Shown: positions 54,601-64,000 of the stretch, piece after piece | How positions within the stretch are numbered: the stretch's first letter is position 1 | Layout: each line of letters begins with the position of its first letter | Origin: Monodelphis domestica | Taxonomy: Eukaryota > Chordata > Mammalia > Didelphimorphia > Didelphidae | Length of the DNA stretch: 64,000 nt | NCBI RefSeq assembly: GCF_027887165.1 | Contig: NC_077227.1 | Span: forward strand, 64,428,607-64,492,606 | Reading direction: 5' to 3' | Notes under the pieces: generated by a model | Told to the model about the DNA's origin: nothing | The model's input: only the letters and a program-made list of their open reading frames with translations | The model's database searches: none | Translations under genes and position numbers: made by a program

Positions 54601-56376
54601 GTTTTGTGACAGAGGCTGGCACTAGGGAAAATACATACTCTTCAGCCTGGCACTTTTTCTCCAGTGTCAGCCTCTGTCACAGTTTCTGCCTCACCTCTGG
54701 CCAAGTAGAATGTAGTTTGCTGAGAATAGTAACAATTTCATATTAATCTTCATATTCCCAAGTCCAAGAAGAGCCCAAAATATGAGTGGGTTAAAAAATT
54801 AAACAAACATTTATTAAACTCCTGGCACCATACTTGGTGCTCAGAACATGAAGATAAATACCAAATGTCTCTGCCCTCAAGAAGCTTACATTCTAATGGA
54901 AAGATATGACATATACAGAGATACACAAAGTATCTCCAAAGTAATTTCAATAGGGAAAGAGTCTTAACAATTGGGGAAATCAAGAAAGGGCTTGTTGAGA
55001 AGATGGCATCTGAGTGTGCTTTGAAGACAGGCCGAGGAACTCTGGAGGCAAAGTCCATAAGAATGGGAGGCTACCCTCTATGCAAAGGAACATCCTCTGT
55101 GGGGAACAGTGAGTGGGCCAGTATAGACTGGAAAGTACATGGAGGAAATTAATAGGAATAAGACTAGAATGGCAACAATAAGCATAATAAAGTCAGCCAC
55201 AATGACAAAGTCAAAAACAATAACTGCCACAAAATACATTAAAGTCACTAAACTCTGCATATCCTTCTTTTGAACCTCATAACAGTCCTCTAGCATTATT
55301 AGCTATTTCAGGTTGTAAACCACTGCAAATATTATCTCAATTTATCCTTGCCACAATTTCAGGAAGAAGAAACTATTATTATCACCATTTTACAGAAAAG
55401 GAAACTGAGACAGGCAGCAGTTCAATAATTTATTTAGGATCCCCCAGCTAGTAAGTGTCTGCAGCTGGATTCAATCTCAAATGTTCCTAACTCTAGGTGG
55501 ATCAAGCTATCCTAGCAGCCACCTAATTGCCCCTTAATTATTTCCATTTTATATATAAGGGCACTAAAGATGAGAGCAGTAAAGGGTCCTATTTACAGAA
55601 ATGCCAATTTGGAGAGACCTAAGAGGCTATTGAATCCAGTCCTCTCATTTACAGGTGAGGAAACTGAAACCCAGGAAAGAAAAGTCATATCCAGGGTCAC
55701 ACAGCTAATAATGGTCACTGTCAGCAACAGAGTTTGAAGACGGGTTTTCCTAATGGAGACTTTTCAGTGCCAGGCTAAGGATTTCAGTTATCTGTTCTGA
55801 GTGTGACATGCAGAGACAGAGACATAGAAAGAATTAGTGAGGAAATGAAATGATGGAGATGAAGGAGAGAAAAACAGGAATAAAAGAAGAGGCTTCCTGA
55901 AAGAGAAATATATTCAGACATGCTCAGATACACAGAAATACAAGCTCTGAAACGTAAAGACAAAAGGAAAACTGCACTAAATATGTTGTCTCTGATCTCC
56001 AGCCCTCACTTTATATGGAAGCATGGCTGAACTGGGAGGAAAGTTTTATGTCACCACTGGCCAGCCTTCTGATTTCTTCATGATCAATAAAACTTGCCAG
56101 GAGATAGGAGGTGCTGTTGCCACTCCAAAGAATAAAGAGGAGAATGCAGCCATCATGAAGCTGGTGGTGAGACACAACACATATGCCTTCCTTGGCCTAA
56201 AAGAGGGAATAATAGGGAAATTCTATTACCTGGATGAATCCCCTGTAAAGTACACCAATTGGTATTCAGGGAGGCCAGATGGGCAAGGACAAGAAAATTG
56301 TGTGGAAATGTACACAGATGGCACATGGAATGATAGAGACTGTTCTAAGCATCGCCTGGGTATCTGTGAGTTCTGA
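48470..56376 (+). CDS. SFTPA1: Pulmonary surfactant protein A (SFTPA), four coding exons
   Basis: SP-A is a secreted collectin of the alveolar lining that binds surfactant phospholipid and microbial glycans. The exons are 48470-48668, 49485-49592, 52828-52905 and 56003-56376: 759 nt, 252 residues (human SP-A has 248), all phase 1 with GT/AG. The order is a signal peptide, a Tyr-rich spacer, GRPGRDGRDGRDG collagen, a Cys-bearing kink (GCPANVG, like human PCPPGN), a short second collagen run, neck and lectin domain. The neck exon is 78 bp as in human SP-A. YTNWYSG, CVEMYTDGTWNDRDC and the final GICEF match SP-A. Oddities: a shorter collagen part, RPD in place of EPA/EPR, and no obvious N-terminal disulphide Cys if cleavage is after Cys21 or Ser22. 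The second Met (48473) has the better Kozak context; I kept the first. Confidence 0.9.
48728..48895 (-). mobile_element. tRNA-derived marsupial SINE in SFTPA intron 1
   Basis: A - strand copy with 'aacccttactttccatcttg', then 'aagtgacttgcccagggtca' and 'cacagttaggatgtgtctg'. Confidence 0.75.
49396..49425. repeat. (ATA)n microsatellite
   Basis: ATA repeats then TATATA, in SFTPA intron 1, about 60 bp before exon 2. Confidence 0.85.
49485..49592 (+). CDS. SFTPA1: SFTPA coding exon 2 (collagen)
   Basis: The exon is 108 bp, phase 1-1. It encodes GEVLNGMQGCPANVGHSG, then regular triplets GSP GPQ GPP GIK GMK GEP. Two breaks in the Gly-X-Y pattern (GEVLN and GCPANV) fall in the first half. The second resembles the SP-A kink and keeps its Cys. 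Confidence 0.85.
49832..50033 (+). mobile_element. tRNA-derived marsupial SINE
   Basis: 'gggaggcagctagggtgact', 'ggtcctgggttcaaattcta' and 'ctaaggcagaaattaagggt' place it in the common family. Its tail continues into a pentanucleotide repeat. Confidence 0.75.
50034..50228. repeat. (GGAGA)n microsatellite on a SINE tail
   Basis: About 190 bp of almost perfect GGAGA units in SFTPA intron 2. Confidence 0.95.
51130..51390 (+). mobile_element. MIR-like SINE
   Basis: 'atctgccaagcactgtgata', 'attttacagatgaagaaact' and 'caggtcttcctgactccagg' mark a MIR-type copy in SFTPA intron 2. Confidence 0.6.
51440..51690 (+). mobile_element. CORE-SINE/MAR1-like SINE
   Basis: 'gtgtccaactcttcctgatc', 'tagatgaggtaactgaggca' and 'cttgcccagggtcacacatc' identify it. 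Confidence 0.7.
52250..52600 (+). mobile_element. L2 LINE 3' fragment
   Basis: 'actataaactcctctgtctg' and 'ccttcataatctggccccaa' match the L2 3' end, about 230 bp upstream of SFTPA exon 3. Confidence 0.6.
52828..52905 (+). CDS. SFTPA1: SFTPA coding exon 3 (neck)
   Basis: The exon is 78 bp, equal to the human SP-A neck exon, phase 1-1, with acceptor TTCCTCCCAG and donor AAG|GTAAGT. It encodes GIHPTLIDELLNMTSYLEAR and then LLKLSK. DEL and the Leu spacing match human SP-A (HLDEELQ). NMT is a possible N-glycosylation site inside the coiled coil. Confidence 0.88.
53870..54600 (+). mobile_element. L2 LINE fragment
   Basis: 'ctattgcaatagcctgtggt', 'aatttaaggtccttcataac' and 'catcactgggctcccatatc' follow the 3' region of L2. 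It lies in SFTPA intron 3. Confidence 0.5.
54800..55500. other. Intronic repeat relics
   Basis: 'aagaagcttacattctaatgg' (54880-54900) belongs to a common old repeat, and 55310-55500 looks MIR-like. No exon was seen. Confidence 0.4.
56003..56376 (+). CDS. SFTPA1: SFTPA last exon (C-type lectin domain)
   Basis: The acceptor is GATCTCCAG. The exon encodes ALTLYGSMAELGGKFYV through to GICEF-stop, including all four lectin Cys. Calcium-site residues Glu (in GQEN) and Asn-Asp (WND) are present. The position that is Glu in human SP-A (EPA) is Arg here (RPD, 56272-56280). The human glycosylation site NYT is KYT, while INKTC offers a new NKT. Confidence 0.92.
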
Positions 56377-56905
56377 GCCCCCACCAGGGCTGGCCTGTCT
56401 GGGAAAGGGTAAAGGACCTACTAATGAATTTAGTGAATTATTTTGCTCAAGACTTGGTGACCCAAAGGAGTTAAAATCCTCTGCCTCTCAGGAAGGAGTC
56501 TATGAGAAGGAGGTTTTAATGAATTCTATTTGTAGCTCATAAAACAAGATGAAAATGGGTTCTTTTGTCCCTTGCCAGGAATCCCCAGCTCTCTTTATCC
56601 CCTTTTTACACTCTAACCAAGTCCTACCCAGCCTTCAGAACTTAGCTGAATGTGCTACCTTTTTTCCCATATGGCCATGCCCGGTTCTGCCATTCTACAG
56701 TAATCTTTGCTTTGGAGCCCTTGCACATTTGTACCACCCAATTCAATTGCATGCTCAAGTTGCTTAATGTTTTAAGTGGGTATGTCTATAGCTCCAGCTT
56801 GAGATAAACCTCCTGAAGAGCTAGGAATTTGTCTTCCCCTCCTTCATTCTTCACAGTACCTAGGAGATGGCTGGGCAGATAGAAGACACTGAATAATTGA
56901 ATCAA

Positions 56906-56911
56906 AATAAA
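56906..56911 (+). terminator. SFTPA polyadenylation signal AATAAA
   Basis: AATAAA lies about 530 bases after the stop, followed by a TG/T-rich element (catgtctgctttgctctg). Cleavage is expected near 56925-56935. Confidence 0.6.
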
Positions 56912-57792
56912 ATCATTTTTATTGAATTGAACTCATGTCTGCTTTGCTCTGAGAAGTGAGTCCAGGGACAAGAGACCAAGCGAGCACTCTCACAAGATCC
57001 CTCTGAAAGAAGGTTGAAGATCACCAACAAGTGTACAATTTCCCATGTTTTCACTCAACTAGTTACTAGGAAGCACAAAGGTGTCAAGTACCTCCCAGCC
57101 CCTGTCTATCCTGGACCAATCCTCAATACCTGACACATTGGCTCCTTCTACTATATTCCTATGAACACAATCTCTACTCAGGATGCCAGTTTCCTTCACC
57201 CAGAGATTAGCCTGCCAGAGAAAACGCAGGCTTGTCTCATTTCTCTGACACACATGCCTGAGAGCAGGACATTTGTAGGGGAAACATGAGTGGGTGGGTG
57301 GGAAAGGTTGTTAAAATAATAAATCAAATAAGTTACAAACTTACAAGTGTCTCCATGGCTAAGCTGGAACATGAGTCAAGCCATTAGAGCTTCCAGGGAA
57401 GAATAGAAGGCTCTTTCCCAGGCTCCTTTAAACTCCTCCCATGCCCAGTTATGCCCAGGGCCTCTCTTCCAGAGCTCTGGTTCCTCCTCCTTGGGTCAAA
57501 AAGTGTAGACAGTTTAGCACTTTATGAGCTTTCTCTTCCCCTAGGTTCTCTGAGTCCTCTCACCCCAACCTCCCAGGCTTCCCTGACTCCTAGGCATCTT
57601 TGTCCCAGGGCTTGCTGCTCTCCCCTGCTCTACCCCTCCATCTTTGTCCTTACTATTCTCCTTTCCCCTGACTAGAGGACAGCCTCTTAGGATCCCAGAC
57701 TTGTACCCCAGGTGCAAAAATTCCCAAATCCAACCTTAAAATCAGCACATACCTGCTTGTGGATTTATTTGACTAGGACTGAGAGAAGTAAA

Positions 57793-59106
57793 TTGAATAT
57801 AACTTTATTCAGAATATAATTTGAGAGAGAATCTATGGAACATCAAATAAAATTTTGAAGAAAAAAACCTTTTTTTTTTTAATCAGAAATCACCCATCCA
57901 AACTTGGGCCAGAGCTACTCATGCAATTCAGGTTTTCATAAGCCTTTGTTTTGTTTTGTTTTTTAGACACAAATCTACTAAACCACTTCTCTGCTGTTAT
58001 GGGTATTACTCAGTCGTAAATAGAAGGGGCCAGGATGACATTTAGGAGTTTACTGCTTTACTGCTTTGCATGCATTTTAAGAAAAATAAGTATCTAAAAC
58101 TTGATACTTAGCATCAGTCATCCTTGAAACATTTTTAACATTTTATTTTCTCAATTACATTTAATAACAATGTTTAACATATATTTCCCAAAACTATAAG
58201 ATGTAAAATGCTTCCTTTCCCCCCTTCTCCAGGAGAACGTAAGCAATTTGATCTGGGCTATGCACATCTTATCATGCAAAATATACTTCTATATTGATCA
58301 ATGTTATAAGAAAATTCTCCTATAAAACCCCAACCCCCAAATAAAAACACAAATAAACTAACATGGAATATAGTATGCTTTGATCTAGATTCTCACTCCA
58401 ACTGTCCTTTCCCTGGAGGTGGAGGCATTCTTTGTCTTACGTCTTTCAGATTTGTCCTGGATCACTGTATTGCTGGGAGTCTTTCACAGTTGGGCATTGT
58501 ATAATATTGCTTTTCCTGTGTACAATGTGCTCATGTTTCTGTTTATTTCATTCTGCATTCATTCATGTAGGTCTGTCCAGCCTTTTCTGAAATCATCCTG
58601 CTCAGCATCTCTTACAGTACAATAGCTTCCTTAGCCATCCCCTCAATGGCCAGTTCTTTGCCACTACAAAAAGAACTGCTATGAATACTTTTGTACAAGT
58701 AGGTCCTTTCCCCAGCCTTGAAACTTTAAATTTGCCATTAGTATAAAACACCCAGAAATCACCCAGAATTCTTTGTCCTTCTCCCTCTCCCTCCTGGGAA
58801 GTCCAAGACAGACATGACAATTACTTAGCCTCTTTAACCTGGGCAACATACACAATGGCTTTGGAAATGGTTAATCCCTTCACTGTGGTTGAAGTCAACA
58901 CATGGCTTGGGTGACCTATACTGAGGCTGTTGACCTATTAGGTGAGTATTCACATTTTAATCACCATAGACCAACCCCCCAGCACCTTGTCAGGCCCAGG
59001 GACCATGGAAGGGTTGTGGTTCTGAGGCCGACCCAACTGCCAAGGGTTATCTCAATTTCTCAGACCTGCTTTGTATAGAATCCGTGGACCTGGCTTAGAT
59101 CAGAGA
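57793..59106. repeat. Diverged direct repeat, copy A
   Basis: It runs from 'gaatataactttattcag' through 'agtatctaaaacttgatact', 'agtataaaacaccc' and 'ttcactgtggttgaagtcaa' to about 59106. It matches copy B (60861-62795) in order. An L1 splits it at 58131-58715. Confidence 0.65.
58131..58715 (-). mobile_element. L1 3' fragment inserted in repeat copy A
   Basis: An L1 3' UTR and ORF2 tail on the - strand. CCTTGAAAC flanks it at 58122-58130 and 58716-58724, and copy B shows the uninterrupted sequence. Confidence 0.75.
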
Positions 59107-59372
59107 GAGTGCTGCTCTCCAAACAGAGAAACCTGAGGGTACCATGAACCTTTCCTGGTCACATGATATAAGCTGGTTTCTTTTATTTCATTTCAACTCA
59201 ACAAACATGCATATATTTGATTTTAAAATATCTTTATTTCATCAGTAAAAATGCACTTTACATAAAATAAAAGCAAGTGTAATAATTTTACTCTGAAAAA
59301 GACATTTTCATCTGACTATAGGAAATGATGCACCTTGGTCTGACCCTTCTAGTGTAAAGAATCTACTTTGTG

Positions 59373-59584
59373 AACAATGCAGGTGGGTGGTTGAGTAGGT
59401 TGAGGTCCTGGCCCAGAGATGGGGAAGGTCTTGGTTCAAATTTGGTCTGAGACACTTCCCAGCTGTGTGACCCAGGGCAAGTCACCTAACCTTCTTTGCC
59501 TAGCCCTTACCATTGTTTTGCTTTGGAACTAATACACAGTATTGATTCTAAGAAGGAAGATAAGGATTTAAAAAACAAAACAAC
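59373..59584 (+). mobile_element. tRNA-derived marsupial SINE
   Basis: A full-length copy flanked by CTACTTTGTG (59363-59372 and 59585-59594). Confidence 0.8.
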
Positions 59585-59739
59585 CTACTTTGTGCCAGAT
59601 ACTCTGCTAGGTTCTAGAGAAACAAAAAGAGAAATGAAAGTTCCTACCTTCAAGGGGCTTTCATTGTACTGGAGGTGATAGGCACAATTTGTAATATGAC
59701 TATTAAAGACAGCCAAGAAAGAAAGACATGAGGGGCAAT

Positions 59740-60720
59740 TAGATTCAATTCCTGAAGAAATCAGTAAACAGAGGAAGGATTTTTATTGACAGTTTCTCAG
59801 ATAGGGTCTCATATGTAAGATACATAAAGAATTTTGTCAAATATATAAGAGAATATAGCCATTTTCCAATTGATATATGGTCAAAAGATATGAATAGACA
59901 ATTTTTGGATGAATTGCCATAAGAAAAAAATGCTCTAAATCATTGTTCACTGGAAAAATACAAATAAAAAACCCTGAGATATCATCCAACACCTATTAGA
60001 TTGACTAAAATGATAAGAGAGTAAAATGACAAATATTGGATGATTTTGTGGGAAAATGGGGATACTCATACACTGTTGGTAAAACTTTGAAATAAGCCAA
60101 CCATTTAGGAGAGCAAATTGGAATAATACCCAAAGACAAAAAAAAACCTGTATCTGTACTTTTATTACCAACAATACACTAATAGTTTCATTTTCAATTG
60201 TGATCAGGGAATAAGGAAAAGAATCTATATGTTCTAAAACTATTTGGAGCACCTCTTCATATGATGCCAAAGAACTAGAACTTGAGGGGATGTCCATAAA
60301 CTGGGGAACAGATAAACAAGTTGTGGCATCTGATTGTGATGGAATACTACTACTACACCCTAAGAAATGACAAGCAGAATTATTTTATTTAAATATGGAA
60401 AAACCTACATGAAATTATGAAGAGTAAAATGAGCAGAGCCAAGAGAGCACCATATACAGCAACTGAAATATTGTTTGAAGGATTTGAAGGATTCAAATCT
60501 GGCCTAAGATACTTCCCAGCTGTGTGACCCTGGGCAAGTCACTTGACCCCTGTTGCCTAACCCTTACTTCTCTTCTGCCTTGGAACCAATACACAGTATT
60601 GGCTCCAAGACAGAAGGTAAGGGTTTAAAAAAAAAAAAGAAATATTGTTTGAAGATTGACTTGTGTACATCCACTTCCAGAGAAAGAATAGATAAATAGA
60701 AATAAACAAGACATGGCTTT
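59740..60720 (+). mobile_element. Old L1 ORF2 fragment with SINE insertion
   Basis: 'catataagagaatatagccattttccaattg' lies in the L1 phrase order, given here only in part. The stretch reads as the L1 ORF2 C-terminal part with many changes. It is split by the SINE at 60481-60638. Confidence 0.55.
60481..60638 (+). mobile_element. tRNA-derived marsupial SINE
   Basis: GAAATATTGTTTGAAG flanks it exactly (60465-60480 and 60639-60654). Confidence 0.85.
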
Positions 60721-60860
60721 ATATATGCATATATGGTTTTGTCACGTGATACCTTTTCTTGTTCTAGTGCAGGGAGGGAAGGGACAGAGGGAATTACATG
60801 AGAACTTTCATTTAAGAGATGAATAAATAAATATTTATTTTTAATTTAATTTAAATACAA

Positions 60861-62795
60861 TTAAATATAGCTTTATTCAGACCAAAATTTGGGGGATTCT
60901 ATGGGGTTTAAAATTAAATTTTGAGGAAATAAAACCTTTATTCAGACCTTTGGGAAGGGAAAGATTTTAAAACCAAGCAAGACTTAGAAAGAGTCACAAA
61001 ATGTAAAATAAATAATTTTGATTACATCAAATTAAAAAGTTTTTTGTGCAAACAAAACCAATGTAACCAAAATTAGAATTGAAACAACAAATTGGGAAAC
61101 AATCTTCATAACAAAAACCTTTGACAAAGGTCTAATTACTCAAATTTACAAAGAGCTAAGTCAATTGTACAAAAAAATCAAGCCATTCTCCAATTGATAA
61201 ATGGTCATGGGACATGAATAGTCAGTTTTCAGCTAAAGAAATCAAAACTATTAATAAGCACACTAAAGAGTTTTCTAAATCTCTTATAATCAGATAGATA
61301 CAAATCAAAACAACTCTAAGGTATCACTTCATACCTAGAAGATTGTCTAACATGACAGGAAAGAAAAGTAATGAATGTTGGAGGGTATGTGACAAAGTTT
61401 GGACATTTATTCATTGCTGATGGAATTGTGAATTGATCCAACCATTCTGGAGGGCAATTTGGAACTATGCCCAAAGGGCAATAAAAGACTGTCTGCCCTT
61501 TGATCCAGCCATAGCACTGCTGGGTTTGTACCCCAAAGAGATAATGGACAAAAAGACTTGTACAAGAATATTCATACCTGCACTCTTTGTGGTAGCAAAA
61601 AATTGGAAAATGAGGGGATGCCCTTCAATTGGGGAATGGCTGAACAAATTGTGGTATATGTTGGTGATGGAATACTATTGTGCTCAAAGGAATAATAAAG
61701 TGGAGCAATTCCATGGAGACTGGAATGACTTCCAGGAAGTGATGCAGAGTGAAAGGAGCAGAACCAGGAAAACATTGTACACAGAGACTGATACACTGTG
61801 GTACAATCAAATGTAATGGAATTCTCCATTAGTGTCAATGCAATGACCCTGAACAATCTGCAGGGATCTAGGAGAAAAAACACTATCCACAAGCAGAGGA
61901 CAAACTATGGGAGTAAAAACACCAAGGAAAGGCAACTGCTTGACTACTGGGGTGGAGGGGATATGATTGAGGAGAGACTATAATGAACACCCTTTTGCAA
62001 ATACCAACAACATGGAAATGAGTTCAGATCAAGGACACATGTGATACCCAGTGGAATCATGGATTGGCTATGGGAGGGGTGGTGGGAGGGGGGGGGGAGG
62101 AAAAGAAAATGATCTTTGTTTCAAATGAATAATGTTTGAAAATGACCAAATAAAATAATGTTTAAACTAAAACTAACAAACAAACAAACAAAAAAAAATC
62201 CTTTGTTTGTCCAAGTCACCCATCCAAACTTGGACCCAAGTTACTCATGTAATAGTTCTTTAAAAGTTTTATTTACAGACTTAAACTTTAACGAGCCACT
62301 TTTCTGCTATAAGGGTATTGTCAACTACTTTACCCCTTTATATACATTGTAAGATAAGTATCTAAAACGTGATGCTTAACATCAAGCAGCCTTGAAACTT
62401 TAAAATTTATTGTGAGTATAAAACACCCCAAAATTACTCCGACTTTTTTCTTTTTCTCCCTTCCCATAGAGATCAAACAACTTCTCTGCCTCTTTAAAAT
62501 GGGCAGCATAGCAATAGCTTGGGAAATGATGAATCCCTTCATTGTGGTTGAAGTCAATTCATGTTCTGGGTAACCTCTACTGAGACTATTTGCAGATTAA
62601 TTTTAGTGGCCTATCATGTGATTATTCCTAACTAAATTCATCACTGACCAAGCCCTCCACATTCTGTAAGTCCAAGAGATAATTGAAAGGGAAATATGTA
62701 AAAAGATTGTGGTTCTGAGCCCTGCACAGCTATTCACGTTGCCATGAATGGCTTGAATTTCATAGACAAGTTTTATATACAACTGACTTAGAACC
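60861..62795. repeat. Diverged direct repeat, copy B
   Basis: The second copy of the A segment, interrupted by an L1 at about 60950-62199. After the L1 it resumes with 'tcacccatccaaacttgg', as in A at 57889. Confidence 0.65.
60950..62199 (+). mobile_element. 5'-truncated L1 inserted in repeat copy B
   Basis: ORF2 C-terminal part, including a 127-codon open stretch (61433-61816) that has lost its upstream frame. It is followed by a 3' UTR with a G-rich tract (62068-62099) and an A-rich tail. It is among the least diverged L1 copies here. Confidence 0.85.
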
Positions 62796-62875
62796 TAACT
62801 TAAAACCAATATGTATTTTACTTAAAAGAACCAGAGAACTCAATGTATGATGGCCTCCAGAACACTGATTTAAAA

Positions 62876-63112
62876 GCTTATGCTTATACAAAACTATTGA
62901 TAGCTGCGCTCTTTGTGGTGGCAAAAAATTGGGAAATGAGGGGATGCCCTTCAATTGGGGAATGGCTGAACAAATTGTGGTGTCTGTTGGTGATGGAATA
63001 CTATTGTGCTCAAAGGAATAATAAACTGGAGGGATTCCATGTGAACTGGAATGACCTCCAGGAATTGATGCAGAGTGAAAGGAGCAGAACCAGGAGAACA
63101 TTGTAAACTGCA
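62876..63112 (+). mobile_element. 5'-truncated L1, left part
   Basis: ORF2 tail (LFVVAKNWEMRGCPSIGEWL and ERSRTRRTL) cut off at about 63112. It continues at 63817. Confidence 0.8.
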
Positions 63113-63816
63113 TTGGTGAAAAATCACCTTTAAAGATTGTTATATAGGTTCAAATCTGGCCTCAGCCACTTCCTAGCTGTGTGACCCTGGGCAAGTCACT
63201 TGACCCCCATTGCCTACCCTTACCACTCTTCTGCCTTGGAGCCAATACACAGTATTGACTCCAAGATGGAAGGGTAAGGGTTAAAAAAAAAAAAAAGATT
63301 GTTATAATATTAATTTATGGTCACCAAGGAATTTACTTATGACATTCCTAAAATGAAAACACTCAAGTCAGAATGGAGTTATGGTGGTTTAATCACAATG
63401 GGAGTAAGAAAAGGGAGAGGGAGAGAAGGAGAAAGGAGAAAGGGGAAAAGGTTAACTCAACCTTCTGGCAGAGCCAGAGCGAGTTTTAGGCCCAAAAAGG
63501 CCAAGGTAGAGAAGAGAATCAGTCCTTGACTCTCGTGACTGATCTGAAGGAAAGCTGTCTGTGGGCCTCCTCCCTGCTCAAGCTCCTAGCACTAACTGCC
63601 GCCTAGCCCTGTCCACAGGAAGTGAACTAATTCCAAAGGGTGTTCCCTACCTCACTTCCTGTGCCTCGCAAGTGCCAATGGTGGCTCAAGCTTGGCTTAG
63701 GACAGCCCAGGTGGGCAGTTAGTTATTTCTGATTTGTCATTGACTAGCACATGCCCGTGTAGTGTGGGTGTGCACAATCCTGGGTGCTAGACCAAGCAAG
63801 ATGGAGATTTTAAAAT
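63113..63816 (-). repeat. Solo LTR inserted in an L1
   Basis: The ends TGTAAA...TTTACA are inverted copies of each other. Internal phrases match the LTR at 8027-9049. It interrupts the L1 ORF2 tail and itself carries a SINE. I see no clear target-site duplication. Confidence 0.6.
63145..63293 (+). mobile_element. tRNA-derived marsupial SINE
   Basis: AAAGATTGTTATA flanks it at 63132-63144 and 63294-63306, inside the LTR. Confidence 0.85.
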
Positions 63817-64000
63817 TTACACACAGATACTGATACACTGTGGTACAATTGAATGTAATGGACTTCTCTACTAGCAGCAATGCAATGATCCAGGACAAAT
63901 CAGAGGAACTTATGAGAAAGAATGTTATCTACATCCAGATAAAGAACTGTGGGAATAAAAACACAGAAGAAAAACAACTGCTTGAACACATGGGTCGAGG
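63817..64000 (+). mobile_element. L1, right part (ORF2 end and 3' UTR)
   Basis: It resumes with 'cacagatactgatacactgt', the L1 ORF2 end, and runs off the window. Confidence 0.8.

Noticed and set aside
48470-56376. Naming the second collectin SFTPD or MBL
   Set aside because: It has a 78-bp neck exon, CVEMYTDG and the GICEF end of SP-A, with a short collagen part and no run of collagen exons as in SFTPD.
56279-56542. Overlapping frame at the end of SFTPA
   Set aside because: A shadow of the lectin-domain exon in another frame.
1-64000. CRISPR arrays, operons, tRNA or rRNA genes
   Set aside because: The sequence is vertebrate. Tandem repeats are microsatellites and the tRNA-like signals belong to SINEs.

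Overview
The window is vertebrate genomic DNA, very probably from a marsupial. The evidence is two spliced collectin genes with mammalian exon phases, set among marsupial-type L1 elements, tRNA-derived SINEs of the 'tgtgaccctgggcaagtcactt' kind, MIR/L2 relics and endogenous retroviruses (ERVs). I cannot fix the species from sequence alone.

Only two host protein-coding genes are supported, both on the + strand and in tandem. (1) A mannose-binding lectin gene, best matched to MBL1 (MBL-A), has coding exons at 31465-31654, 33326-33442, 36123-36197, 37548-37622 and 39552-39928. (2) A surfactant protein A gene (SFTPA) has coding exons at 48470-48668, 49485-49592, 52828-52905 and 56003-56376. Every internal junction is GT/AG and phase 1, as is usual for collectins. 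MBL1 next to SFTPA agrees with the eutherian SFTPA-MBL1-SFTPD cluster. Both products should be secreted collagenous C-type lectins of innate immunity: MBL1 in plasma, feeding the lectin complement pathway, and SP-A in lung lining fluid.

The most unusual gene feature is that MBL1 carries two consecutive 75-bp, phase 1-1 coiled-coil neck exons where known mammalian MBL genes have one. SFTPA has a short, twice-interrupted collagen region and RPD where the carbohydrate/calcium motif of other SP-As begins with Glu (EPA/EPR).

Layout: 1-2600, L1 pieces, the 5' part of a class II ERV and a SINE. 2768-5315, an internally deleted L1 on the - strand with a small L1 inside it. 6119-16359, one L1 insertion bounded by a 16-bp target-site duplication; its interior holds the 3' half of a gammaretrovirus-like ERV. 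16360-29580, gene-free DNA with SINEs, a solo LTR, hAT-like relics and long microsatellites. 29585-29780, a candidate liver-type promoter for MBL1. 31456-40080, MBL1, with a dead Tc1-like transposon in intron 1. 40080-48390, an intergenic stretch with SINEs and a class I ERV gag-pro relic. 48390-56935, SFTPA. 57793-62795, a diverged direct repeat (copies A and B), each copy interrupted by a different L1. 62876-64000, an L1 interrupted by an LTR that itself carries a SINE.
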